This document shows positions 27,995 to 36,196 of a stretch of 64,000 bases of DNA, one piece after another. Position numbers and translations under genes: made by a program. Every line of letters starts with the position of its first letter. Position 1 is the first letter of the stretch. Location: assembly GCF_001921865.1 (NCBI RefSeq), contig NZ_MSCT01000019.1:310001-374000 (forward strand). The letters run 5' to 3'. This stretch comes from Pseudomonas chlororaphis (GTDB lineage: Bacteria; Pseudomonadota; Gammaproteobacteria; Pseudomonadales; Pseudomonadaceae). The notes beneath the pieces are model-generated. The model was not told where the DNA came from and made no database searches. It saw only the letters and a list, made by a program, of their open reading frames with translations.

Positions 27995-28597
27995 ATGATT
28001 CATCATGTCGTGGGACTCTTCACCCATCCCGATCAGGAATGGCGAGAAATACGTGGCGACGAAGAGGAAAGCATCAGCCACATGTACCTCACCCACACGC
28101 TGATCCTCGCGGCGATTCCGGCGATTTCAGCCTTCATCGGCACCACCCAGGTCGGCTGGGTCATCGGCAATCGGGCGCCGGTCATGCTGACCATGGAAAG
28201 CGCGCTGTGGATGACCATCATGTCGTACCTGGCGATGCTCGGCGGGGTCGCGGTGATGGGCGCCTTCGTCCACTGGATGGCCCGCACCTACGACGCCAGC
28301 CCCAGCCTCGCGCGCTGCGTCGCGTTCGCCACCTACACCGCGACGCCGTTGTTCGTCGGCGGCCTGGCGGCGCTGTATCCGCACATGTGGCTGGGCATGA
28401 TCGTCGGCACGGCGGCCATCTGCTACACGGTCTACCTGCTGTATGTCGGGCTGCCGACCTTCATGAACATTCCCTCGGACGAAGGTTTCCTGTTCTCGAG
28501 CTCCGTGCTGGCCGTCGGGCTGGTGGTGCTGGTTGCGATCATGGCGTTCACCGTGATCGTCTGGGGTCTTGGCGTCGGCCCCGTCTACACCAACTGA
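27995..28597 (+). CDS. YIP1 family inner-membrane protein
   Basis: A 200-residue membrane protein with five predicted membrane segments, opening with MIHHVVGLFTHPDQEWREIR, the conserved start of bacterial YIP1-domain proteins. The function is unknown. AAGGAG is 11 nt before the ATG. Upstream, TATACT at 27885 may be a -10 element, but no convincing -35 was found. The 282-bp gap to ttcA holds nothing else recognisable. Confidence 0.85.
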   Translation: MIHHVVGLFTHPDQEWREIRGDEEESISHMYLTHTLILAAIPAISAFIGTTQVGWVIGNRAPVMLTMESALWMTIMSYLAMLGGVAVMGAFVHWMARTYDASPSLARCVAFATYTATPLFVGGLAALYPHMWLGMIVGTAAICYTVYLLYVGLPTFMNIPSDEGFLFSSSVLAVGLVVLVAIMAFTVIVWGLGVGPVYTN

Positions 28598-28630
28598 CGC
28601 CGCTCAAAAAACAAACACATCCGCCAACAC

Positions 28631-28650
28631 AGGCCGCCGCAAGGCGGCCT
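28631..28650 (+). terminator. GNRA-loop hairpin after the YIP1 gene
   Basis: AGGCCGCC pairs perfectly with GGCGGCCT around a GCAA tetraloop, 33 bp after the stop. The following bases (TCCACTCTTC) are only moderately T-rich. Confidence 0.55.
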
Positions 28651-28740
28651 TCCACTCTTCACCACGACCATTCGGCGCCTGGACGATTCGGAATGCACTC
28701 GCTTTGCGGCATACTCGTCTGCTCTGGAGAGCCGTTAAGC

Positions 28741-29232
28741 ATGCCCGAGCAACTCAATACCCGCGTCGAAGACTGTTTCCAACTCGCTGAATCCTTTTTC
28801 AAACGACCTTTCAAACGCCCGGTGGTCAGCCTCAAATTGCGCGGCCAGAAAGCCGGCGTCGCCCACTTGCACGAGAACCTGCTGCGCTTCAACCCGCAGC
28901 TGTACCGGGAAAACACCGAAGACTTCCTCAAGCAGACCGTGGCCCACGAGGTCGCGCACCTGATCGCCCACCAGTTGTTCGGGGAGCGTATCCAGCCCCA
29001 CGGCGAAGAGTGGCAACTGATCATGCGCGGCGTCTACGAACTGCCGCCCAATCGCTGCCACACCTACGAGGTCCAGCGCCGCAGCGTGACCCGCTACATC
29101 TATCGCTGCCCCTGCGACAACGATTTCCCGTTTTCCGCCCAGCGCCATCGCCTGGTCGCCCAGGGTCGGCGCTACCTGTGCCGGCGCTGCCGGCACACGC
29201 TGGTGTTCAGTGGCGAAATGCGCGAAGAGTGA
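28741..29232 (+). CDS. sprT: SprT-family zinc metalloprotease-like protein
   Basis: A 163-residue protein with the zinc-protease motif HEVAHLIAH at about residues 70-78 and a C-terminal zinc ribbon (YRCPCDNDF, then YLCRRCRHTL). This matches SprT, a small cytosolic relative of the SPRTN DNA-protein crosslink protease; the bacterial role is not settled. The start at 28741 yields the family N-terminus; the frame is open for a long way upstream through the preceding gene. It converges on the CoA-transferase gene, 15 bp apart. Confidence 0.9.
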   Translation: MPEQLNTRVEDCFQLAESFFKRPFKRPVVSLKLRGQKAGVAHLHENLLRFNPQLYRENTEDFLKQTVAHEVAHLIAHQLFGERIQPHGEEWQLIMRGVYELPPNRCHTYEVQRRSVTRYIYRCPCDNDFPFSAQRHRLVAQGRRYLCRRCRHTLVFSGEMREE

Positions 29233-29247
29233 GCCCGGCCCGGGCGT

Positions 29248-30429
29248 TTACAGGATGACCCGGCCCTGGCGTAGCGCCTCGATGCGCTGGGCGCTGTAGC
29301 CGAGCTCGGCCAATACCTGGTCGGTATGCGCGCCCAACGCCGCGCCGATATGCCGAGGCTCGGGCAGCCCTTGAGAAAACTTCAATGGGCACGCCATCTG
29401 CGCCTGGTACGTACCATCGCCGCGCGGCACCTGGCCGACCAGTTGCCGCGCCTGCAATTGCGGATGGGCCACCGCCTCCGCCAGGCCGAGCACCGGTTCG
29501 ACACAGGCATCGACCGCGGCAAACAGCTCGCAGAGTTCGGCGAAGTCGTGCTTCTCGAATTCGACCTGCAAGGCCTGCTTGAGCGCCTGCTGTTGTTCGG
29601 GCTTGGGCGACAGCCCCTGGGCCGCCAGTTCCGGACGCCCGAGGGCCTCGCACAGCGCTTGCATGAACGGCGGCTCCAGGCTGCCCACCGACAGCCAGCG
29701 ACCGTCCCGGCTGCGGTAATAGTCGTAGAAACTGCCGCCGTTGAGTACCTGCCGCTCTGCCTCGGGCTCGACCCCGCACGCCAGGTAGCCGGCCCCGGCC
29801 ATGGCGTTCAGGCTGAACACGCAATCGGTCATGCTCACGTCCAGGTGCTGGCCCTGGCCGCTGTGCTGGCGGGCAACCACCGCCGCTAGCAAGCCGATGA
29901 CCCCATGCAACGAACCTCCGGCGATATCCGCCGCCTGCATGCCCAGCGGCAACGGCCCGCTGTCCTGGCGCCCGGTGTAGCTGGCCAGGCCGGCCAGCGC
30001 CAGATAGTTGATGTCGTGGCCGGCGCGGTCGCGGTACGGGCCGGTCTGGCCGTAGCCGGTGATCGAGACGTAGATCAGCTTAGGGTTGAGCGCCTTCAAG
30101 GTTTCGTAGCCCAGCCCCAGGCGCTCCATCACCCCCGGGCGGAACTGCTCCAGCACGATGTCGTATTCCAGCACCAACTGGCGAACCACCTCCAGCGCCT
30201 CGGGCTGCTTGAGGTCCAGCGCCAGGCTGCGTTTGTTGCGATTGAGGTAGGCATGGCTGGCGGAGATCCCCTGGTCGTGGGGCGGCAGCACCCGCAGCAA
30301 GTCCATGCGGGTCGGCGATTCGATGCGTAGTACCTGCGCGCCCATGTCCGCCAGCAGCAACGAGGCGAACGGCCCCGGCAGCAGGGTAGAGAAATCCAGT
30401 ACCTTGAGTGACGCCAGCGGCCCGTGCAT
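29248..30429 (-). CDS. CaiB/BaiF family CoA-transferase
   Basis: A 393-residue class III CoA-transferase. LKVLDFSTLLPGPFASLLLADMGAQVLRIE is split around the usual N-terminal CoA-binding region; the catalytic Asp is expected near SGPLPLGMQAADIAGG (about residue 168). Other marks are YVSITGYGQTGPYRDRAGHDINY and GNR-type YLNRNKRSLALDLK. The acyl donor and acceptor cannot be predicted; alpha-methylacyl-CoA racemase-like members exist in the same family. The start is the ATG at 30429. It stands alone between sprT and dctA. Confidence 0.87.
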   Translation of the reverse strand: MHGPLASLKVLDFSTLLPGPFASLLLADMGAQVLRIESPTRMDLLRVLPPHDQGISASHAYLNRNKRSLALDLKQPEALEVVRQLVLEYDIVLEQFRPGVMERLGLGYETLKALNPKLIYVSITGYGQTGPYRDRAGHDINYLALAGLASYTGRQDSGPLPLGMQAADIAGGSLHGVIGLLAAVVARQHSGQGQHLDVSMTDCVFSLNAMAGAGYLACGVEPEAERQVLNGGSFYDYYRSRDGRWLSVGSLEPPFMQALCEALGRPELAAQGLSPKPEQQQALKQALQVEFEKHDFAELCELFAAVDACVEPVLGLAEAVAHPQLQARQLVGQVPRGDGTYQAQMACPLKFSQGLPEPRHIGAALGAHTDQVLAELGYSAQRIEALRQGRVIL

Positions 30430-30538
30430 GAGCTCCCTCCCTTCCCGATTGACTGCCCACAGAGTAGGCAGCGCCCGGCAACCCGGCAATTACCGCAAGC
30501 GCCACCCGGGCTGACCGTTGCGCTCAAACCCCAGGCAT

Positions 30539-30565
30539 GAAAAAACCCGCCGGAGCGGGTTTTTC
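30539..30565 (-). terminator. Terminator of dctA
   Basis: On the minus strand AAAAACCCGC-TCCG-GCGGGTTTTTT forms a short GC stem with a T-run, 15 bp after the dctA stop. The sequence is symmetrical enough to work both ways. Confidence 0.9.
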
Positions 30566-30579
30566 GTCAACGCCTGAAG

Positions 30580-31914
30580 TTACTTCACGGACGCCGGGGC
30601 CGGGCCTTCGGCAACGCCCAGGTCGTCTTCTTCACGGGTGTCGGTAATCGCCCGACCGCCGGAAGCCAGCTCAGTCTGCAGCTTGTCTTCGTCTAGCTCC
30701 TTGACCCACTTGGCGACCACCAGGGTGGCCACGGCGTTACCGACCAGGTTGGTCAGCGCGCGGGCTTCGGACATGAAGCGGTCGATACCCAGGATCAGCG
30801 CCAGGCCGGCCACCGGCAGGTGACCTACGGCCGACAGGGTCGCGGCCAGCACGATGAAGCCGCTACCGGTCACGCCCGCGGCGCCTTTGGAGGACAGCAG
30901 CAACACCAGCAGCAGAGTGATCTGGTGGGTGATGTCCATGTGAGTGTCGGTCGCCTGAGCAATGAACACCGCCGCCATGGTCAGGTAGATCGACGTACCG
31001 TCGAGGTTGAAGGAGTAACCGGTCGGGATCACCAAGCCGACAACCGACTTCTTCGCGCCCAGGCGCTCCATCTTGATCAGCATGCGTGGCAGGGCCGATT
31101 CCGAGGAGGAAGTACCCAGCACGATCAGCAGTTCTTCACGGATGTAGCGGATCAGCTTCAGTACGCTGAAACCGTGGGCGCGGCAGATGGCGCCCAGCAC
31201 CAGCACGACGAACAGCACGCAGGTGATGTAGAAGCAGATCATCAACTGGCCCAGTTGCACCAGCGAACCCACCCCGTAGGCGCCGATGGTGAAGGCCATG
31301 GCACCCAGCGCACCGATCGGCGCGAGCTTCATGATCATGTTGATGATGTTGAACATCACGTGGGCGAAACGATCGATGAAGTCCAGCACCGGCTTGCCGT
31401 AGGCGCCCAGGCGATGCAGGGCGAAGCCGAAGATCACCGAGAACATCAGCACTTGCAGGATGTCGCCGTTGGCGAAGGCGCCGACGATGGTGTTCGGAAT
31501 CACATTGAGGATAAAGCCGACGACGCTCTGGTCAGCGCCCGCAGTGACATAGGCCGCCACCTTCGAGGCATCCAGGGTGGACACGTCGATGTGCATGCCG
31601 TTGCCCGGCTGCACGACGTTGACCACGACCAGGCCGATCAGCAGGGCGATGGTCGAAACGATTTCGAAGTACAGCAGCGCGTAGCCACCGGTCTTGCCCA
31701 CCGATTTCATGTTCTGCATGCCGGCGATACCGCTGACGACGGTACAGAAGATGATCGGTGCGATGACCATTTTGATCAGTTTGATGAACCCGTCACCCAG
31801 CGGCTTCAAGGCCACACCGGTCTGCGGGTAGAAGTGACCGAGCAGGATGCCGATCGCGATGGCAACGATCACCTGGAAATACAGGGATTTGTACAGTGGC
31901 TGACGAGTCGTCAT
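30580..31914 (-). CDS. dctA: C4-dicarboxylate transporter DctA
   Basis: A 444-residue sodium or proton symporter (DAACS family) for succinate, fumarate and malate. Signatures are KMVIAPIIFCTVVSGIAGM, the serine-rich hairpin LGTSSSESALPRM, PTGYSFNLDGTSIYLTMAAVFIAQA and SSKGAAGVTGSGFIVLAATL. The start at 31914 (MTTRQPLYKSLYFQ) has AGGAA 8 nt upstream. Control is likely sigma-54 dependent: a TGGCACG-N4-TTGCG promoter with two dyads lies upstream, as for dctA genes under DctBD or MifSR. No such regulator pair is in the window. Confidence 0.95.
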   Translation of the reverse strand: MTTRQPLYKSLYFQVIVAIAIGILLGHFYPQTGVALKPLGDGFIKLIKMVIAPIIFCTVVSGIAGMQNMKSVGKTGGYALLYFEIVSTIALLIGLVVVNVVQPGNGMHIDVSTLDASKVAAYVTAGADQSVVGFILNVIPNTIVGAFANGDILQVLMFSVIFGFALHRLGAYGKPVLDFIDRFAHVMFNIINMIMKLAPIGALGAMAFTIGAYGVGSLVQLGQLMICFYITCVLFVVLVLGAICRAHGFSVLKLIRYIREELLIVLGTSSSESALPRMLIKMERLGAKKSVVGLVIPTGYSFNLDGTSIYLTMAAVFIAQATDTHMDITHQITLLLVLLLSSKGAAGVTGSGFIVLAATLSAVGHLPVAGLALILGIDRFMSEARALTNLVGNAVATLVVAKWVKELDEDKLQTELASGGRAITDTREEDDLGVAEGPAPASVK

Positions 31915-32048
31915 TGCAGGTTTCCTCAAGAGCTTCGTTGTGCACCATCCATCGATGCCCACGACGCCGAAGTGCGAACCCTCCTGCACTGGAGGGATTT
32001 GTTGTGTCGAACCGCGCAGGCAGGCCCCGCGCGGCTCTCCATCGCTAT

Positions 32049-32064
32049 CGCAAAGCCCGTGCCA
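32049..32064 (-). promoter_or_regulatory. Sigma-54 promoter of dctA
   Basis: The minus strand reads TGGCACG (32064-32058), GGCT, TTGCG (32053-32049), the -24/-12 pattern with the correct GG-N10-GC spacing. The transcript would start near 32037, giving a leader of about 120 nt. Confidence 0.8.
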
Positions 32065-32142
32065 GATTGCCGAAAAGCCCTGAAGGCCTTTAGACATCAG
32101 GGTTTGCCCTTGCCCTTCGCCTTCCCTGCCCCCGCATGAAGT

Positions 32143-32197
32143 GGCGGATTTCCGCCCATCACCCGGAGCTCGTCCTACAATTTGGCGGATATCCGCC
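32143..32197. promoter_or_regulatory. Twin dyads, candidate activator sites for dctA
   Basis: GGCGGATTTCCGCC at 32143-32156 and GGCGGATATCCGCC at 32184-32197 are near-identical palindromes 41 bp apart centre to centre. They lie about 80-130 bp upstream of the dctA -24 element, where a DctD-type sigma-54 activator would bind. Because the AraC gene diverges from here, it could also use them. Confidence 0.6.
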
Positions 32198-32253
32198 TTG
32201 CCCGCGCGTCGACGGCTGTTAAGATCCGCCACTCAACGGACGGATCAACCTCC

Positions 32254-33252
32254 ATGCGCGAACGCACCATCGCCAGTCATTTCGCCCGTGCCGCCCTGGG
32301 CGGAGCCCGTCGGCGCGGCTACGACTGTTCAGAGTTGTTGCAGACCCTGGGCATCAGCGTCGAACTGCTGAACGAACCCAAGGCCCGGATTGCCCCCGAG
32401 CAATTCGCCAGCCTGCTGCAATTGCTCTGGCAAGCCATGGACGACGAGTGCCTGGGGTTTGGCGACGGTCCGAGCAAACGCGGCACCTTCGCCATGATGT
32501 GCCACGCGCTGATCCACTGCAGCAGCCTGGAGAAGGCCCTGCATCGCGGTCTATTGTTTTATAGCCTATTCCCGCAGGCCCCGCGGCTGAGCCTGACGTA
32601 CGAAGGCGAGATGGCCCGCCTGAGCCTGGACGACGCGCGGCTGTGGGACCCGGACCACTTCCTCAGCGAAAGCCTGCTGGTGATCTGGCATCGCCTGGGC
32701 AGTTGGCTGATCGGCCAGCGCATCCGCCTCGAACAGGCGTGTTTCAGCTACCCGAAACCCGAGCACGGCAACGAATACGACCTGCTGTTCCCCTGCCCCC
32801 TGGTGTTTTCCCGCGATTGCAGCAGCCTGCTGTTCCACAGCCGCTACCTGAACATGCCGCTGCTGCAGGACGAACGGACCCTCAAGCATTTCCTCGAACG
32901 CTCCCCCGCCGACCTGCTATGCCGGCCGGACGACGGCGACAGCCTGAGCAGCCAGCTGCGCCGCCTGCTCAGTCGCGACAATAGCCACTGGCCGGACCTG
33001 GAAAGCATCGCCCTGCATCTGCACATGAGCCCACAGACCCTGCGTCGACACTTGCGGGAAGAAGGCACGAGCTTCCAGGAATTGAAGGACCAGTTGCGGC
33101 GCGATATCGCCATCTATCATCTACGACGGGCCGACCTGTCATTGCAACAGATCGCCGAGCAGATCGGCTTCTCCGAGCCTTCGGCCTTTCATCGCGCGTT
33201 CAAGAAGTGGACCGGGCTGACCCCAGGGGCCTATCGCGCTCAGGAAAGCTGA
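32254..33252 (+). CDS. AraC-family transcriptional regulator
   Basis: A 332-residue regulator with an N-terminal effector domain of the arabinose-binding-like type found in OruR/ArgR-type regulators (about 20-200) and a C-terminal pair of helix-turn-helix motifs (HLHMSPQTLRRHLREEG, IAEQIGFSEPSAFHRAFKKWTG). The target and ligand are unknown. It is divergent from dctA, with 339 bp between. I use the ATG at 32254; the frame opens earlier at a TTG (32182) without a ribosome site. Confidence 0.88.
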   Translation: MRERTIASHFARAALGGARRRGYDCSELLQTLGISVELLNEPKARIAPEQFASLLQLLWQAMDDECLGFGDGPSKRGTFAMMCHALIHCSSLEKALHRGLLFYSLFPQAPRLSLTYEGEMARLSLDDARLWDPDHFLSESLLVIWHRLGSWLIGQRIRLEQACFSYPKPEHGNEYDLLFPCPLVFSRDCSSLLFHSRYLNMPLLQDERTLKHFLERSPADLLCRPDDGDSLSSQLRRLLSRDNSHWPDLESIALHLHMSPQTLRRHLREEGTSFQELKDQLRRDIAIYHLRRADLSLQQIAEQIGFSEPSAFHRAFKKWTGLTPGAYRAQES

Positions 33253-33263
33253 ACGCGCGACCG

Positions 33264-34610
33264 TCAAATCGCCGGGAAATGAATGCGGAACGCCGCCCCG
33301 CCCAGGGTCGAGTCGCCCAAGGTCAATTGCGCCCCGTAGCTGTCGATGATGTCCTTGACCACCGCCAGGCCGATCCCCTGTCCCGGATGCTGGCGATCCA
33401 GCCGTTCGCCCCGTTGCAGAATCCGCGCCCGCTGGTCCGGCGGCACGCCCGGTCCATCGTCCTCGACGCACAACTGCGCGCCCTGGAGGTCTTCGCGCAC
33501 GCTGATGCGCACCTCGCTCAGGCACAGGCGATAGGCGTTTTCCAACAGGTTGCCGAGCAATTCGAGCAAGGCCCCGTGCTCGATGGGCACATAGCAGCGC
33601 TCCGGCAGATCGAACGAGACCCGCACCTGTTTGTCGCGATAGACCTTGTCCAGGGTGTCGCACAGGCTTTTCAGCACCGGGCGCAAACGCACCCGGTGGC
33701 GTACCAGGCCGCTCTTGCGCAGGCTGGCGCGCTGCAGCTGGTAGCTGATCTGCTGGCTCATGCGTTCGATCTGCGCTTGCAGCACCCAGGCCTGGTCGCG
33801 GTCCTGGGGGCGCTGGGCCATGTCTTCGCTGACCCCTTGCAGCACCGTCAGCGGGGTTTTCAGGCTGTGGGCCAGATCGTCCAGGGAGTCGCGATAACGG
33901 CTGCGCTGTTCGCGCTCGCTGTGCAACAGACGGTTCAACGAGCCGGTCAGGCGCAACAGCTCCCGCGGATGCTCTTCGCTGAGGCTTTGCCGGGCGCCGC
34001 TTTCGATTTCGTCCAGTTCCTGGCTGAGCCGGCGCAGCGCCTGCAAGCCCCAGGTCAGGCCAAGCCAGAGCAACGCCAGGAGTACCAGCAAGGCGGCGCC
34101 GAAACCGAGGTAGAGGTTTTCCCGCACCCCTTCCAGGGTCAGCTGATACTCGCGCACCGGCTGCAAGGCGACGATGCTGAACGCCGCGCTTTTACCGCCC
34201 AGCAGCTTGACCTCGACGTCGTAGACGAAGAACTCCTGGCCGTTGGCTTCGCGGATACGCGCGAACTCGTTGCCACGTCCGTCATAACGCGGCTTGTAGT
34301 TGATGTTCTCTTCCTGGGTCGCCTTCGAGCGCCAGACCAGCCGTCCCTCGCGGTCGTAGATGTAGCCGAGCAGGCGGCTGTCGGTCAGGTTGAAACGCTC
34401 GTCCGGCAGTTGCGCCGGCATTTGCAGCTGATTGTTCTCGACCCTGGCGGCCGAGATCAGCGTGGTCACGTCGGAAGCCAGGCGCTGCTCGATAGAGTCT
34501 TGCAGCGCCAGGCTGAACGCGCCTTGCATGGCCGGCAACAACGCCAGCATAAACAGCACCGCCAGCGTCGTGGCCGCCAGCATCAAGCGCAGGCGCAGCG
34601 ATCGGATCAT
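33264..34610 (-). CDS. phoQ: Sensor histidine kinase PhoQ
   Basis: A 448-residue kinase that responds to low divalent cations and cationic peptides and phosphorylates PhoP. TM1 is at about 7-30, the periplasmic sensor runs to about 165, TM2 at 166-188, followed by HAMP. The phospho-His is in DDLAHSLKTPLTVLQG, and the ATPase boxes are LGNLLENAYRLC, EDDGPGVPPD and QGIGLAVVKDI. The first ATG overlaps the end of phoP (4 bp). With oprH and phoP it forms the conserved oprH-phoP-phoQ operon. Confidence 0.95.
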   Translation of the reverse strand: MIRSLRLRLMLAATTLAVLFMLALLPAMQGAFSLALQDSIEQRLASDVTTLISAARVENNQLQMPAQLPDERFNLTDSRLLGYIYDREGRLVWRSKATQEENINYKPRYDGRGNEFARIREANGQEFFVYDVEVKLLGGKSAAFSIVALQPVREYQLTLEGVRENLYLGFGAALLVLLALLWLGLTWGLQALRRLSQELDEIESGARQSLSEEHPRELLRLTGSLNRLLHSEREQRSRYRDSLDDLAHSLKTPLTVLQGVSEDMAQRPQDRDQAWVLQAQIERMSQQISYQLQRASLRKSGLVRHRVRLRPVLKSLCDTLDKVYRDKQVRVSFDLPERCYVPIEHGALLELLGNLLENAYRLCLSEVRISVREDLQGAQLCVEDDGPGVPPDQRARILQRGERLDRQHPGQGIGLAVVKDIIDSYGAQLTLGDSTLGGAAFRIHFPAI

Positions 34611-35284
34611 CGGCAGCGCTCGTTAAACAGGTAACCCAGGCCGCGCACGGTATCGATGGGCTTGAAGCCCGACGGCCCTTCCAACTTGCGCCGCAGACGG
34701 CCGACCAACACTTCGATGACGTTCGGATCGCGCTCGTCGTCGTCCGGGTACAGCTGCTCCATCAACCGGTCCTTGGCCACCACCTGCTGATGGTGGCGCA
34801 TGAGGTATTCGAGAATCCGGTATTCGTAGGCGGTCAGTGCCAGCGGCTGTTCGTCGAGCGAAGCTTGCTTGCGGTTCAGGTCGAGCAGCAGCGGCCCGGC
34901 AATGATGGTCGACTGGGTGAAACCGCTGGACCGGCGCAGCAGCGCATTCAGGCGCGCATCCAGTTCCTCGAACTGAAAGGGCTTGACCACATAGTCGTCG
35001 GCGCCGGCGGCCAGGCCTTCGACCTTGTCCTGCCAGTTGCCGCGCGCCGTGAGGATCAGGATCGGAAACGCCTTGCCGCTCGAACGCAACTGGCGGATCA
35101 GGTCCAGCCCGCCCATGCCCGGCAGGCCCAGGTCGATCACCGCCAGGTCATGGTTGAACTGCTCGGTCTGATACAACGCCTCCTCGGCATTGGCCACGGA
35201 CTCGACCACATGGCCGGCGTCCGTAAGGCGGGTTTGCAAGTGATGGCGCAGCAGCGCCTCGTCTTCAACGACGAGCAGTTTCAT
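34607..35284 (-). CDS. phoP: Response regulator PhoP
   Basis: A 225-residue OmpR-family regulator. Phospho-Asp is in LAVIDLGLPGMGG (about residue 51), the conserved Lys in DDYVVKPFQFEELDARL, and the winged helix carries LTAYEYRILEYLM and NVIEVLVGRLRRKLEG. It activates genes for outer-membrane remodelling under low magnesium. The start at 35284 gives MKLLVVEDEALL. A strong hairpin lies between oprH and phoP, suggesting unequal expression in the operon. Confidence 0.96.
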   Translation of the reverse strand: MKLLVVEDEALLRHHLQTRLTDAGHVVESVANAEEALYQTEQFNHDLAVIDLGLPGMGGLDLIRQLRSSGKAFPILILTARGNWQDKVEGLAAGADDYVVKPFQFEELDARLNALLRRSSGFTQSTIIAGPLLLDLNRKQASLDEQPLALTAYEYRILEYLMRHHQQVVAKDRLMEQLYPDDDERDPNVIEVLVGRLRRKLEGPSGFKPIDTVRGLGYLFNERCR

Positions 35285-35350
35285 ACAGCTCTCCCAGGCA
35301 AAATTCGACATCTCCAAGGGCGTTCGAGCGCCCTGATCATCTATACGGCA

Positions 35351-35381
35351 GCGCCGGATCTTGCTTAGGCAGATCCGGCGC
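35351..35381 (-). terminator. Hairpin between oprH and phoP
   Basis: GCGCCGGATCT pairs perfectly with AGATCCGGCGC over 11 bp around a 9-nt loop, 20 bp after the oprH stop. No T-run follows on the minus strand, so it is more likely an attenuator or an RNA-stability element that lowers phoPQ relative to oprH than a full terminator. Confidence 0.6.
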
Positions 35382-35401
35382 GGTCAAACCAGAACAGTAT
35401 T

Positions 35402-36004
35402 TTAGAAAGCGTAGTTGGCCGACAGGTAAGTCTGGGCGCTGCTGGTCAGGCTCAGCGAACCCTGCTTGCTACCGCCGCGCTCACTCATCTCGGTGCTGGC
35501 ATTGCTGCGCAGGTAACGGTAACCCAGTTCGACCGAGGTGTTCTGTGAAACCTGCTGCAGGACGCCGGCCTGTACGCCGACGGCGTAACCGATATCGCTG
35601 TCGCGGCTGTAGCCTGGCGAGTCCTGGGTCAGTTTGGTCAGGCCCGCGGTACCGCCGCCGAACAGTTTGGTGCTGCTGGTCACCGGCAGGAACACATCGT
35701 AGCTGCCCAACAGGTTTTCCTGGCGCAGTTTAATGCCATTGTGGGAGCCGGAGACATTGTCGTAGGTGGCGTAGTAGCGGTGCTGGTCGTTCTGCTGGCC
35801 CAGGCGCACGCCCCAGGTGTTGTCCTTGCCGATCACACCGTCGGCGTTCGGGTGGTTCAGGTTGCTGTTGAGCAGGCTGGATTTCTTCACCTTGTCGCTG
35901 GTCTGGCCGTAGGTAAGGCTGGCGAAGTTGCTGTCGGCGGCCTGGGCGACGGCGCTGGCGCCGAGGACAGTGAAGGCCAGAATCATCTTCTTGAAAGTAG
36001 TCAT
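35402..36004 (-). CDS. oprH: Outer-membrane protein OprH
   Basis: A 200-residue protein with a signal peptide (cut after AVAQA) and an eight-stranded beta barrel ending in YLSANYAF, whose terminal Phe is typical of BAM substrates. It aligns with P. aeruginosa OprH as I remember it: YYATYDNVSGSHNG-IKLRQENLLGSYD, RDSDIGYAVGVQAGVLQ and YRYLRSNASTEM. OprH interacts with and stabilises LPS under magnesium starvation. AGGAAA lies 7 nt before the ATG at 36004. Four PhoP half-sites lie upstream, so the operon is likely self-activated. Confidence 0.94.
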   Translation of the reverse strand: MTTFKKMILAFTVLGASAVAQAADSNFASLTYGQTSDKVKKSSLLNSNLNHPNADGVIGKDNTWGVRLGQQNDQHRYYATYDNVSGSHNGIKLRQENLLGSYDVFLPVTSSTKLFGGGTAGLTKLTQDSPGYSRDSDIGYAVGVQAGVLQQVSQNTSVELGYRYLRSNASTEMSERGGSKQGSLSLTSSAQTYLSANYAF

Positions 36005-36046
36005 GGGGTGTTTCCTCATTGGCTCTGTGTTTTTGGGTACGGGGCC

Positions 36047-36102
36047 AGACTACCGACCACGCCCTGAACTCCCCCTGAACACCCGCTGAACCTCGGCTGA
36101 AT
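36047..36102 (-). promoter_or_regulatory. PhoP-activated promoter of oprH with four half-sites
   Basis: On the minus strand (G/A)TTCAG recurs four times at an exact 11-bp period (36102-36097, 36091-36086, 36080-36075, 36069-36064), the last three as GTTCAG. The last copy ends 11 nt before TAGTCT (36052-36047), a plausible -10 element, and no -35 box is present. This is the expected layout of a promoter whose -35 function is replaced by PhoP. Confidence 0.85.
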
Positions 36103-36196
36103 CGGATCGACTTGGCGGATTGACGCCCCTTCAGCCATTGAAAGTCGCTCGACTAAACAGTCGCCGGACTACCCTGTGCTCCTGCAACCCGGCAAA

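Noticed and set aside
30820..32139. 439-codon plus-strand frame opposite dctA
   Set aside because: His/Asp/Gln-rich antisense shadow; dctA is unambiguous.
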